From the NCBI GenBank assembly GCA_030446545.1, contig JAUJNB010000003.1, forward strand, positions 132,766 to 196,146: a stretch of 63,381 nucleotides of DNA, in the 5' to 3' direction. Under the pieces are notes generated by a model. The model saw nothing but the letters and a program-made list of their open reading frames with translations. It was not told where the DNA came from and did no database searches. Shown piece after piece: positions 8,062 through 15,328 of this stretch (within the stretch, counting starts at the first letter, position 1; each line of letters begins with the position of its first letter). The stretch is from Acidimicrobiales bacterium (lineage in GTDB: Bacteria > Actinomycetota > Acidimicrobiia > Acidimicrobiales > CADCSY01). The translations under genes were made by a program, and so were the position numbers.

Positions 8062-8283
8062 GTGGCGTCGCGTTGGGAACGTCGGTTGGCCAAGTGGGAC
8101 GCTTCCAACCAGGTGACGATGGAGAAGCACCGCGAGGTGGCGGGCGGGTCGTGGGAGGAGTTCAACGAACGAAACTTCCCCGGGCCCGCGTGGGCGTACG
8201 CCGTCAGCTTTCTGCCGGTGGTGGGGTGGGTCGGAACCCTCGCCATCGCCTGGGCCAAGTGGAGGCGTCGCCAGTCACCGTGA
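8062..8283 (+). CDS. Small membrane protein (73 aa), unknown function
   Basis: 73 residues: a charged amphipathic N-terminal half (RWERRLAKWDASNQV, then KHREVAGGSWEEFNERNF), a single hydrophobic segment AYAVSFLPVVGWVGTLAIAWA, and a basic end KWRRRQSP. This predicts a tail-anchored cytoplasmic domain. Codon usage is G/C-ended throughout. The GTG has a TAGGGG box 6 nt upstream and no Shine-Dalgarno. No family recognised. Confidence 0.55.
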   Translation: MASRWERRLAKWDASNQVTMEKHREVAGGSWEEFNERNFPGPAWAYAVSFLPVVGWVGTLAIAWAKWRRRQSP

Positions 8284-8489
8284 GAACATCCGCCTACCCC
8301 TGGCACGTCACACCTCAGGCGTTCGGGTGCGGCCGGGCCACATCGCCAGGGCGACGACGGTGACCGCAGTGGCCACCCCACCGACCAGGACCAGCGGCGG
8401 CGGCGCTGGAACCGTTCGTGTGGCTGGCTGCGGGTGCAACCCTTCCGGGTGGCCAGAGTGGGTACGACGACGAGGCGGCCAGGGCGGAA

Positions 8490-8876
8490 TCAGGGCCGGC
8501 GGGTGATCACCACCTGGCGGCGAGCGCCGCCGTCGCCTCGTTCGATGCGCAGGGCCAGCTGGCCGTTGGCGAAGCTGGCCTCGGCCTGGCCACCGAAGCC
8601 GTCGGGGATCTCCACGCTGCGCTCGTAGGGCCCGTAGTGCCACTCGTGCAGCAGGTAGTCCTTCACCGCCTTGGTACGCATGTCGGCGGCGATGGTGGCC
8701 GTGCGCCCCTCGATGGTGACGGTGATGTCGTCGGCCATGACGCCCGGGAGCGGGGTGACCAGCACGAGGGCCTGTTCGGCCTCGTACATGTTGACCGGGA
8801 CCATCTGGGGTCGGCCGGCCGCCGCTTCCTCGCCGCCGCTGTCGGACATGAGCTGTTCGTCGGATCCGGTTGCCAT
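8490..8876 (-). CDS. Hsp20/alpha-crystallin small heat shock protein
   Basis: A 128-residue small chaperone. The alpha-crystallin domain runs from about residue 27: VNMYEAEQALVLVTPLPGV, DDITVTIEGRTATIAADM and HEWHYGPYERSVEIPDGF, then ASFANGQLALRIERGDG, corresponding to the family's conserved strands. Instead of the usual I-x-I/V C-terminal anchor there is VVITRR. Such proteins hold unfolding proteins until ATP-driven chaperones act. The short polar N-terminus (SDEQLMSDSGGEE) is unlike the hydrophobic arm of many Hsp20s. Confidence 0.85.
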   Translation of the reverse strand: MATGSDEQLMSDSGGEEAAAGRPQMVPVNMYEAEQALVLVTPLPGVMADDITVTIEGRTATIAADMRTKAVKDYLLHEWHYGPYERSVEIPDGFGGQAEASFANGQLALRIERGDGGARRQVVITRRP

Positions 8877-8882
8877 GCTGCG

Positions 8883-8888
8883 GCCCTA
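8883..8888 (-). promoter_or_regulatory. -10-like element (TAGGGC) upstream of hsp20
   Basis: On the minus strand TAGGGC ends 6 nt before the ATG at 8876, the same geometry as other leaderless candidates here. It is imperfect at the last base. I see no clear HAIR or CIRCE heat-shock operator in the 184 bp between this gene and the next. Confidence 0.3.
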
Positions 8889-9060
8889 CCCGCAGGGAGC
8901 GGGGCTGAGGCACGCCCCCCCGACGTGCCCCAGCCCGCATCCACTTCCCACGTCCGAGCGGAAGTCGGTCGGGCGAGGAACGCCGGACATCCTCGTCGCC
9001 CCGGTCGCCGATGTCAACGTTTCGCCTGTCGGTCCGACCGACGGGCCCCGCCCGGCCGCA

Positions 9061-9786
9061 TCACACCCGCCCGATGTGCTTGAACGCCTCGCCCACCTCG
9101 ACGCCGGCCAGCGCCCCCATGTCGGCCAGCTGGCCGTGCGTGCGCCGGCGGAAGGCGTCCACCTGGGCTTGGTCGCCAGGGTCGTCGATCTCGTGGGTGG
9201 AGCGGTACTGGCTGCGGTGCTCGAGCAGGGCGGCGACCTTGGCGTCCTCGTAGCCCGAGACCCCTTCGACGTGGTCCACCTCGTCGGCCTCCCACAACAA
9301 CATGGCGTGGGGACGGTGGTGGGGGAGCTGCTGTTCGGGAAAGAAGTGCGGGTCCCGGGCGGCCACCACGCCCTCGACGGCCAACAGCCCGGCGTGGCGG
9401 TGGTCGGGGTGCAGGCGCCACCGCTTCCAGGGGTCGTGGCCGAGCACGACCTGGGGGCGGAGCCGGCGGATCCAGTAGGCGACCTCCCAGCGCTGCCGCA
9501 GGCCCGACTCCAGCTCCCCGTCGACCCAGCCGAGGAACACGCACTCGCCGGAGGCCCCGAGGGCCCGGGCGGCGGCTCGCTGCTCGGCCTGTCGTTCGAC
9601 GACCAGGCGGGCGGTGTCGGTGGCGGGGTCCCACGAGCCTTTGGACCCGTCGGTGCAGACGAGGTGGTGGACCACACAACCCCCGGCCGCCCACTTGGCC
9701 AGGGTGGCCCCGCACCCGAACTCCACGTCGTCGGGGTGGGCGCCGATGGCCAGGGCCGCCTCGGGCCGGTCGAGATCTACCTGCAC
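9061..9786 (-). CDS. LmbE/PIG-L family N-acetyl-sugar deacetylase
   Basis: A 241-residue metal-dependent deacetylase of the LmbE fold. The zinc motif AHPDDVEFGCG (residues 16-26) supplies His-x-x-Asp-Asp, and HPDHRHAG near 125 supplies the third ligand (H-x-x-H). VCTDGSKG near 43 and VFLGWVDGEL near 83 are further family blocks. Relatives act in mycothiol biosynthesis (MshB) and on other N-acetylglucosamine conjugates; the substrate here cannot be told. It overlaps the upstream cofC-type gene by 10 nt, so both are read from the same transcript. Confidence 0.87.
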   Translation of the reverse strand: MQVDLDRPEAALAIGAHPDDVEFGCGATLAKWAAGGCVVHHLVCTDGSKGSWDPATDTARLVVERQAEQRAAARALGASGECVFLGWVDGELESGLRQRWEVAYWIRRLRPQVVLGHDPWKRWRLHPDHRHAGLLAVEGVVAARDPHFFPEQQLPHHRPHAMLLWEADEVDHVEGVSGYEDAKVAALLEHRSQYRSTHEIDDPGDQAQVDAFRRRTHGQLADMGALAGVEVGEAFKHIGRV

Positions 9787-10349
9787 GGCAGGACCGGCCC
9801 GGCCGGGAGGAGGTCGGCGGGCACGTCGACGTCCCAGGCCAGCTCGGGGGCACGGCGCACGGCCACCGCCAGGCCGAGGCGTTCGGCCTCCCGCCGGTGG
9901 CGAAAGAAGGAGCTGGGGCCGTAGGCGAAGCGGAAGCCGGCCCCGGCGGGGACCACGGCCACGTTGGTGCCGTCGTCACGACGGTCGGGCACGAGAGTGA
10001 CGCCCGGGCCCGGGGCCAGGTCGGCCAGGGAGCGGGCGTGGGGCAGGTCGCCGTGGGCCACGATCACCCGGGAGAAGCCCAGGCCGGCCAAGTGGGCCAC
10101 CCCTGAGGCCACGGCCCCGTTCAGCCCGTGGTGCGCGGCCCAGACGACGGCTGCACCGTGCTCGGCGGCCCAGGCCGCCACCTCGGCATCGTCGCAGACC
10201 ACACTGACCGGCAAGGGGGCGGCGACGGCCAGGACATGGGCGGCCATACGACGGGCGAGGTCGGCCCGGGCCCAGGGGTCCAGCGCGGGGGCCAGGCGCA
10301 GCTTGGCCCGGGAGAAGGCCTTGACCGGCACCAACACCGCTGCTCCCAT
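9777..10349 (-). CDS. cofC: 2-phospho-L-lactate/PEP guanylyltransferase (coenzyme F420)
   Basis: A 190-residue CofC/FbiD nucleotidyltransferase. The opening VLVPVKAFSRAKLRLAPAL is the GTP-binding start of the family. VSVVCDDAEVAAWAAEHGA follows, then VIVAHGDLPHA near residue 98, VTLVPDRRDDGTNVAVVP and SFFRHRREAERLGL. The enzyme activates phosphoenolpyruvate (actinobacterial FbiD) or phospholactate with GTP to start the side chain of coenzyme F420, so this organism probably makes that deazaflavin. The ATG has TAGAAT 9 nt upstream. It faces gpsA across only 35 bp. Confidence 0.87.
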   Translation of the reverse strand: MGAAVLVPVKAFSRAKLRLAPALDPWARADLARRMAAHVLAVAAPLPVSVVCDDAEVAAWAAEHGAAVVWAAHHGLNGAVASGVAHLAGLGFSRVIVAHGDLPHARSLADLAPGPGVTLVPDRRDDGTNVAVVPAGAGFRFAYGPSSFFRHRREAERLGLAVAVRRAPELAWDVDVPADLLPAGPVLPCR

Positions 10350-10358
10350 GTGCCGGTG

Positions 10359-10364
10359 ATTCTA
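10359..10364 (-). promoter_or_regulatory. -10 element (TAGAAT) for cofC, leaderless geometry
   Basis: TAGAAT on the minus strand ends 9 nt before the cofC ATG. It is the best match to TATAAT among this window's minus-strand promoters. Confidence 0.5.
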
Positions 10365-10370
10365 GGGACC

Positions 10371-10376
10371 TAGGGT
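10371..10376 (+). promoter_or_regulatory. -10 element (TAGGGT) for gpsA, leaderless geometry
   Basis: TAGGGT ends 8 nt before the gpsA ATG at 10385. Its partner for the opposite strand begins only 7 bp away, so the two divergent promoters are packed back to back. Confidence 0.5.
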
Positions 10377-10384
10377 CGGCGCCC

Positions 10385-11383
10385 ATGCGAGTGGCGGTGA
10401 TCGGAGCCGGGTCGTGGGGCACGACGTTCGCCGCCCTCCGCTGCGCCAACGGCCCCACCTCCCTGTGGGCCCGCCGGCCGGAGCTGGCGGCGGAGGTCAA
10501 CCGCGACCACACCAACGGCGTCTACCTCCCGGGGACGACCTTGCCGCCCACCCTTCGGGCCACGTCGGTCCTGGCCGACGCGGTCGCCGGTGCCGACGCC
10601 GTCGCCATCGCCGTACCCACCCAGGGCTTCCGAGCCGTCGTCGGCCAACTGGTCGCCTCCCTCCCGCCGGGGATCCCCGTGGTGAGCCTGGCCAAGGGCC
10701 TCGAGCACCACACCTACCGGCGCATGAGCGAGGTGGTGGCCGAGGTGCTGCCCGGGCGTGCGGTGGGGGTCCTGACCGGGCCCAACCTGGCGGGGGAGAT
10801 CGTCCTCGGGCGACCCGCCGCCTCGGTGCTGGCCATGAGTGACGGGGATACCGCCACCGCCTTGCAGCACGCCTTTGGCACCGATGCCTTCCGCGTCTAC
10901 ACCAATGCCGACGTGGTCGGCTGTGAGATCGCCGGTGCCCTCAAGAACGTGGTGGCCATCGCCGCCGGGATGGCCGATGGCATGGACCTGGGCGACAACG
11001 CCCGGGCCGCCATCGTCACCCGTGGCCTGGCCGAGCTCACCCGCCTGGCTGTGGCCCTCGGTGGTGATCCCCGCACCTGCGCCGGATTGGCCGGCCTGGG
11101 CGACCTGGTGGTGACCTGCAGCAGCGCCAAGAGCCGCAACCACCAGGTCGGGGTGGCTTTGGGCCAGGGTCGGGCCCCGGCCGAGGTGGTGGCCGAGTTG
11201 CACATGGTGGCCGAGGGGGTCGAGGGCGCTCGGGTGGTGTGCGAGCTCGGCGCTGAGCTCGGGATCGAGGTTCCCATCGCTCAGCAGACCGCCGCCGTCT
11301 GCGCCGGGCGGATGACCGCCGCCGCTGCGCTCGACGCGCTCATGCAGCGCCAACCCCGGTCCGAGCTCCACGGCCTCGACTGA
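10385..11383 (+). CDS. gpsA: Glycerol-3-phosphate dehydrogenase [NAD(P)+]
   Basis: 332 residues, normal family length. GpsA reduces dihydroxyacetone phosphate to sn-glycerol 3-phosphate for phospholipid synthesis. Visible blocks: the Rossmann loop VIGAGSWGTTFA (residues 5-16), SLWARRPELA, VPTQGFR near 81, VSLAKGLE near 103, LTGPNLAGEI near 132, the catalytic-Lys segment EIAGALKNVVAIAAGMADGM (about 182-201), GLAGLGDLVVTCSS near 237 with RNHQVG, and HMVAEGVEGA. The end, Q-R-Q-P-R, is the usual C-terminus. Confidence 0.95.
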   Translation: MRVAVIGAGSWGTTFAALRCANGPTSLWARRPELAAEVNRDHTNGVYLPGTTLPPTLRATSVLADAVAGADAVAIAVPTQGFRAVVGQLVASLPPGIPVVSLAKGLEHHTYRRMSEVVAEVLPGRAVGVLTGPNLAGEIVLGRPAASVLAMSDGDTATALQHAFGTDAFRVYTNADVVGCEIAGALKNVVAIAAGMADGMDLGDNARAAIVTRGLAELTRLAVALGGDPRTCAGLAGLGDLVVTCSSAKSRNHQVGVALGQGRAPAEVVAELHMVAEGVEGARVVCELGAELGIEVPIAQQTAAVCAGRMTAAAALDALMQRQPRSELHGLD

Positions 11384-11398
11384 TGAGCCGGGAGCGCA

Positions 11399-11842
11399 GT
11401 GACCGGCCCATTCCTCCGCCAGACTGTACCGGTGAGGATTGCCCTCGGTGCCGATGACCCGGCCCCACTGTGCGAGGCGGTACGAGCCCGCCTGGAGGAG
11501 ATGGGCCACGAGGTGGTCGTCGTCACCGAGCACGCGCCCTGGCCCGACGCCGGACGCCAGGTGGGAGAGGCGGTGGCGTCGGGTGGGGCCGATCGGGGGG
11601 TGGTGTGCTGTTGGACGGGGACCGGCGTGTCGATCGCGGCCAACAAGGTGGCGGGCGTACGGGCGGCGCTGTGCACCGACGCCGAGACCGCCCGCGGGGC
11701 GCGACGTTGGAACGACGCCAACGTCCTGGCCCTCGGTGTGCGACTGACGTCGACCGAGGTGGCGGCCGAGATGCTCGAGGCCTTCCTCACCACGCCGGCC
11801 GACGCCGGAGAGGCTGCGACCTTGGCCCGGCTGGTTCGGTGA
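11399..11842 (+). CDS. RpiB/LacA/LacB-family isomerase-like protein
   Basis: A 147-residue member of the ribose-5-phosphate isomerase B fold: VRIALGADDPAP at the start, VVCCWTGTGVSIAANKVAG (about 71-89) with the active-site Cys and phosphate loop, and RRWNDANVLALGVR near 101. Compared with E. coli RpiB, the Cys is kept. His9 (here Asp), the Tyr of the D-Y-P block (here P-W-P-D) and His98 (here Trp) are changed, a pattern I associate with a short actinobacterial subgroup, so pentose isomerase activity should not be assumed. GTG 11399 has GGGAG upstream; GTG 11432 gives the classic family start. Confidence 0.75.
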   Translation: MTGPFLRQTVPVRIALGADDPAPLCEAVRARLEEMGHEVVVVTEHAPWPDAGRQVGEAVASGGADRGVVCCWTGTGVSIAANKVAGVRAALCTDAETARGARRWNDANVLALGVRLTSTEVAAEMLEAFLTTPADAGEAATLARLVR

Positions 11843-11954
11843 TGCCATCCGCTCCGGCTCTATGCTGCGTAGAGGGCGTGGAGGGGTAAGGTCCACCAGC
11901 AGGGCGGGGAAGGATCTGACCGTCTCGACAGGAGAAGCTTCGGGGGGAGTGAGG

Positions 11955-12884
11955 GTGGCCAAGGCCGGTAGTGGCGCGGAGGACGAGGATCTCGTCCAGC
12001 TCTACCTGAACGACATCGGGCGGCACCCGCTGCTGACCAAGAAGGACGAGGCCCGCCTGGGTGCGGCCATCCGTGCCGGCCGGGCCGCGACCGAGGAGCT
12101 GGCCTCCGGGCCGCTCCCCCCTCCGAAACGCCGCCGGGAGCTGATGAAGCTGGCCCGGGCCGGCGAGGAGGCGGGCCTCACCTTCGTCAAGAGCAACCTT
12201 CGCCTGGTGGTGTCCATCGCCAAGCGCTACCCCACGTCCGGGCTTCCCCTGCTCGATCTCATCCAGGAAGGCAACTTCGGCCTCATCCACGCCGTGGAGA
12301 AGTTCGATCCCAGCAAGGGGTTCAAGTTCTCCACCTACGCCACCTGGTGGATCCGCCAGGCCATCGGTCGGGGCATCGCCAACACGGGTCGGGCCATTCG
12401 CCTGCCGGTCCACGCCAACGACCAACTGGTCGGCCTGCGTATCGAGAGCGTCGCTTTCGAGGTGCGCCACGGCCGAGCGCCCCGCAGCGACGAGCTGGCC
12501 GAGTCGCTCGGGCTCTCGCAGCGCAAGGTGGAGGAACTGCTGCCCTACCTCCAGGATCCCATGTCGCTGTCGGAACCGCTCAGCGACGGCGAGCGGGAGC
12601 TGGGCGACCTGGTCGAGGACAGGTCGGCCGAAGCGCCCGACCAGCAGGTGTTCGCCTCCATGCTCCCGGCCCAGGTGACGGAGCTGCTGGCCGGTCTCGA
12701 CGCCCGGGAGCGGGACATCCTCTGCCTGCGCTACGGCCTCGACCGGGGTCGGCCCCGGACCCTCGAAGAGGTGTCGCAGCGCTTCGATCTCACCCGCGAG
12801 GGCGTCCGCCAGGTGGAGGCCAAGGCCTTGCTCAAGCTCCGCCGTCGGGCCGTTCGGGGCGAACGCGACCTTCTCACCGCCTAG
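11955..12884 (+). CDS. RNA polymerase sigma factor, sigma-70 primary type (RpoD/SigA or group 2)
   Basis: About 309 residues with sigma regions in order. Region 1.2: EDLVQLYLNDIGRHPLLT. Region 2: LVVSIAKRYPTSGLPLLDLI, EGNFGLIHAVEKFDPSKGFK, then FSTYATWWIRQAIGRGIANT, the core-binding and -10 melting helices. Region 3: VHANDQLVGLRIE. Region 4: LDARERDILCLRYGLD, EEVSQRFDLTREGVRQVEAK, which recognises -35. Region 1.1 is absent and the protein is short, so it may be a group 2 factor rather than the housekeeping one. GTG 11955 has GGGGGGAG 5 nt upstream; GTG 11949 is the alternative. It probably reads many promoters listed here. Confidence 0.9.
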   Translation: MAKAGSGAEDEDLVQLYLNDIGRHPLLTKKDEARLGAAIRAGRAATEELASGPLPPPKRRRELMKLARAGEEAGLTFVKSNLRLVVSIAKRYPTSGLPLLDLIQEGNFGLIHAVEKFDPSKGFKFSTYATWWIRQAIGRGIANTGRAIRLPVHANDQLVGLRIESVAFEVRHGRAPRSDELAESLGLSQRKVEELLPYLQDPMSLSEPLSDGERELGDLVEDRSAEAPDQQVFASMLPAQVTELLAGLDARERDILCLRYGLDRGRPRTLEEVSQRFDLTREGVRQVEAKALLKLRRRAVRGERDLLTA

Positions 12885-12985
12885 GCGTTAGAGGCGCTGG
12901 ACCCGACCTCGTCCCGAACCCACCGGCGGACTGGCCAGGGGTGCCCCGCTTGGGACCGGCAGGGGAGCCATGGGGCGCGATTGGG

Positions 12986-12991
12986 TAACGT
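12986..12991 (+). promoter_or_regulatory. -10 element (TAACGT) for a small membrane peptide
   Basis: TAACGT ends 7 nt before the ATG at 12999. TTGGG lies directly upstream of it, but no -35 at normal spacing is obvious. Confidence 0.45.
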
Positions 12992-12998
12992 CCCGGCC

Positions 12999-13076
12999 AT
13001 GAACACCCGAACGATTGCCGTCATTGCGTTGATCATCGCCGTCATCGTGCTGCTCTTCGTCCTCGGCGTCCTCTAA
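12999..13076 (+). CDS. Single-helix membrane microprotein (25 aa)
   Basis: 25 residues: MNTRT followed by a continuous hydrophobic helix (AVIALIIAVIVLLFVLGVL) to the stop. The sense frame is ATG-started with a TAACGT box 7 nt upstream, and its hydrophobicity is unlikely by chance in such GC-rich DNA. It is too short for family assignment and could be a membrane regulator. A hairpin follows 10 nt after the stop. Confidence 0.5.
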   Translation: MNTRTIAVIALIIAVIVLLFVLGVL

Positions 13077-13085
13077 GCCGGCACC

Positions 13086-13109
13086 GTCCAGGCCGACGCT
13101 GGTCTGGAC
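13086..13109 (+). terminator. Weak hairpin after the 25-aa gene
   Basis: GTCCAG (13086-13091) pairs with CTGGAC (13104-13109) over a 12-nt loop, with one more possible C-G pair outside. There is no T run. It ends 5 nt before the next gene's GTG, so it could also be an attenuator. Confidence 0.25.
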
Positions 13110-13114
13110 CGGCC

Positions 13115-13933
13115 GTGGAACCCGGGCTGCTCCGCGACGTCCTCACCCTGGCGGTGGGTCTGTGCAGTGGGGTGCTCTCCGGAGCGTTCGGCGTCGGCGG
13201 TGCCATCATCTCCACCCCCGGCATCCGCGTGCTGGGCGTGAGCCCCTTGGTGGCCGTGGGTACGACGCTGCCGGCCATCATTCCCAGCGCCGTCAGCGGC
13301 GGCCTCCGCTACCGGCGGGAGGGCCTCCTCGATTGGCGGGCCCTGCGCTGGGTGGTCCCGGCCGGACTCCTCGCCTCGGTCGGGGGGGCGCTGTTGTCGG
13401 GCCTGGTCCCCGGTGAGGGCCACCTGTTGCAACTGGCCACCGCCGCCCTCCTGGGCTTCAGCGCGTGGCGGATGGCGTCGGACCGGCCCACTCCGGCCGG
13501 CGACGAGCCCGCCGGCCACGACGAGGGGGAAGCTGGGCAGCGGGCGGCAACGCCGGCGAGCCAGACGGTGCGCCTGGCCGCCGTCGGCCTGCTCGCCGGC
13601 GGCCTGTCCGGGTTGCTGGGCATCGGCGGGGGCACCGTCCTGGTCCCCGGCCTCACCCAGGTGGGCGGGCTCTCGCTCCGGTCATCGGTGGCCACGTCGC
13701 TCGTGTGCACGGGGATCTTCGCCGTGCCCGGCAGCGTGACCCATGCGCTCCTGGACAACGTCGACTGGCGGGTGGCGCTGCTGCTGGCCGCGACCGTGGT
13801 TCCCGGAGCCCGTCTCGGGGCGGCCGCCTCCTTGCGGCTCGGGGATCGCCACCTGGCCGGGGCCGTCGCCGGCTTCCTCGGGTTGATCGCCGTGGCCTAC
13901 GGGGCGGGTGAGCTGGCCGCGATCTTCTCGTGA
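13115..13933 (+). CDS. TauE/SafE (TSUP) family anion exporter
   Basis: A 272-residue membrane protein with the two-fold repeat of the TSUP family. The first half has GVLSGAFGVGGAIISTPGI (about 19-37) and the second GGLSGLLGIGGGTVLVPGL (about 162-180). Both are the G-x-G-G-G-like turns that bracket the transport path. A charged Asp/Glu/Gly loop (about 125-148) joins the halves. Relatives export sulfite, sulfonates or other small anions. The genome assimilates sulfate, so sulfite or thiosulfate is plausible, but this is inference. GTG start; no neighbour shares the transcript. Confidence 0.85.
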   Translation: MEPGLLRDVLTLAVGLCSGVLSGAFGVGGAIISTPGIRVLGVSPLVAVGTTLPAIIPSAVSGGLRYRREGLLDWRALRWVVPAGLLASVGGALLSGLVPGEGHLLQLATAALLGFSAWRMASDRPTPAGDEPAGHDEGEAGQRAATPASQTVRLAAVGLLAGGLSGLLGIGGGTVLVPGLTQVGGLSLRSSVATSLVCTGIFAVPGSVTHALLDNVDWRVALLLAATVVPGARLGAAASLRLGDRHLAGAVAGFLGLIAVAYGAGELAAIFS

Positions 13934-13962
13934 GGGCCCCATGGTCGCGGAGTGCCCGAAGC

Positions 13963-14640
13963 TCAGGGTGCGAGGTGCCGGGCCCGGGTGAACACCGCGT
14001 CGAACATCGCTTCGGTCAGGACGCCGGTGAAGGTGTTCTGCTGGCTGGGGTGGTAGGAGCAGACCAGCGTGGTGCCGTCCGGCAGCGTCGCCTCGGCGCC
14101 GTGGCCGAACCGGGGCCGGGGGCGCAGGCCGACCTGGTTCATCACCACCTGGGCGGCGAAGGCGCCGAGGGCCACCACCACCCTCAAGTCGCGCAGCAGC
14201 GCCCGCTCCCGGGCCAGGTAGGGCAGGCAGGTGTCGCGTTCGGTCGGGGTGGGCCGATTGGCCGGTGGGGCACAGCGCACGGCCGCGCTGACCCAGGCGC
14301 CGGCCAGGGCCAGGCCGTCGTCCTGGTGCTCACTGGTGGGCTGGTTGGCGTAGCCGGCCCGGTGCAGGGCCCGGAACACCCAGTCGCCCGAGCGGTCGCC
14401 GGTGAAGACCCGCCCGGTGCGGTTCCCCCCGTGGGCAGCCGGTGCCAGGCCCACCACCAGGAGTCGGGCGGCGGGATCGCCGAAGCCGGGCACGGGCCGG
14501 CCCCAGTACTCCTCGTGGCGGTAAGCCGCCCGCTTGTCCATGGCCACCTGTTCCCGCCAGGCGACCAGGCGGGGACAGGCCCGGCATGCGGTGACCTCGG
14601 CGGTCACCTGAGCGAGCGAATCGGGCTCCGGTGCAGGCAT
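13963..14640 (-). CDS. Type 5 uracil-DNA glycosylase (UdgB-like)
   Basis: A 225-residue DNA repair enzyme removing uracil and other deaminated bases. ACRACPRL near residue 17 is the first half of the iron-sulfur ligand set, and VRCAPPANRPTPTERDTC near 127 gives the other two cysteines. The active-site block VVGLAPAAHGGNRTGRVFTG (about 72-91) has the type 5 pattern, GLAPAAHGGNRTG, which lacks the Asp or Asn of types 1 and 4. SYHPSQQNTFTG near 194 is the second catalytic motif. The ATG has TACCGT 8 nt upstream. Confidence 0.92.
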   Translation of the reverse strand: MPAPEPDSLAQVTAEVTACRACPRLVAWREQVAMDKRAAYRHEEYWGRPVPGFGDPAARLLVVGLAPAAHGGNRTGRVFTGDRSGDWVFRALHRAGYANQPTSEHQDDGLALAGAWVSAAVRCAPPANRPTPTERDTCLPYLARERALLRDLRVVVALGAFAAQVVMNQVGLRPRPRFGHGAEATLPDGTTLVCSYHPSQQNTFTGVLTEAMFDAVFTRARHLAP

Positions 14641-15328
14641 GGGCCACCACGGTAGGTTGGCCGCCATCGCTTCTCGAAGCCGTGCCCCCAAGGCGCCCCC
14701 CGCCACCGTCGTGGTCCTCGTCCGCCACGGCCAGACGCCCACCACCGGGTCGGTCCTGCCCGGCCGGGCGACGGGGCTGCACCTGGCCGAGGCGGGCACT
14801 GCCCAGGCCCAGGTCGTGGCCGAGCGCCTGGCCGCGCTCGACCGGGTCGACGCCGTGTACGCCTCCCCCCTGGAGCGGGCCCGGGAGACGGCCAAGCCCA
14901 TCGCCAGGGCCCGTGGCCTCAAGGTCAGGGTCGATCGGGGGCTGCTGGAGTGTGACTTCGGCGAGTGGACCGGGCACACGCTCAAGGAGCTGGGCAAGCT
15001 GCCCGAGTGGGCCACGGTCCAGCGCTACCCGAGCGGCTTCCGCTTTCCCGGCGGGGAGTCCTTCCGGGAGATGCAGGTGCGCATCGTCACGGCCCTGTCC
15101 CGCCTCGTCGAGCGCCACCGGGGCGGCGTGGTGGTGGCCGTGTCCCATGCCGATCCCATCAAGGCGGCGGTGGCCGACGCCCTCGGCACCCACCTCGACC
15201 TCTTCCAGCGCATCCTCATCTCCCCGTGCTCGGCCACCACCGTCAGCTACGGGCCGGGCGGCCCCATGGTGCTGAACGTCAACTCGGTGACCGGCGCCCT
15301 CCCCGGGTCCTCCTCCTCCCAGGCGTGA
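14639..15328 (+). CDS. MSMEG_4193-type histidine phosphatase
   Basis: Histidine-phosphatase superfamily (phosphoglycerate mutase-like) of the actinobacterial MSMEG_4193 group. VVVLVRHGQT carries the catalytic R-H-G, ASPLERARETA the second Arg, LLECDFGEWTGHTL the family block, and VVAVSHADPIKAAVAD the second catalytic His. The start is uncertain. ATG 14639 overlaps the divergent glycosylase start and lies before the proposed -10, GTG 14711 begins only four residues before R-H-G, and an in-frame ATC at 14666 sits 7 nt after the -10. The first ~20 residues from ATG 14639 look unlike the family. The substrate is unknown. Followed by DUF3090 with a GTGA overlap. Confidence 0.85.
   Translation: MGHHGRLAAIASRSRAPKAPPATVVVLVRHGQTPTTGSVLPGRATGLHLAEAGTAQAQVVAERLAALDRVDAVYASPLERARETAKPIARARGLKVRVDRGLLECDFGEWTGHTLKELGKLPEWATVQRYPSGFRFPGGESFREMQVRIVTALSRLVERHRGGVVVAVSHADPIKAAVADALGTHLDLFQRILISPCSATTVSYGPGGPMVLNVNSVTGALPGSSSSQA
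14649..14658. promoter_or_regulatory. Overlapping divergent -10 elements
   Basis: One 10-bp stretch holds both promoters: ACGGTA reads TACCGT on the minus strand (8 nt from the glycosylase ATG), and TAGGTT (14653-14658) reads on the plus strand toward the phosphatase gene. The shared TA means only one polymerase can melt this DNA at a time. Confidence 0.5.

Noticed and set aside
8284..8489. Small minus-strand membrane frame (helix LVLVGGVATAVTVVALAMW, ending at 8308)
   Set aside because: Only a TTG start directly abutting GGAAGGG and no ATG/GTG in range. One helix alone is too little; the 206-bp gap otherwise shows nothing.
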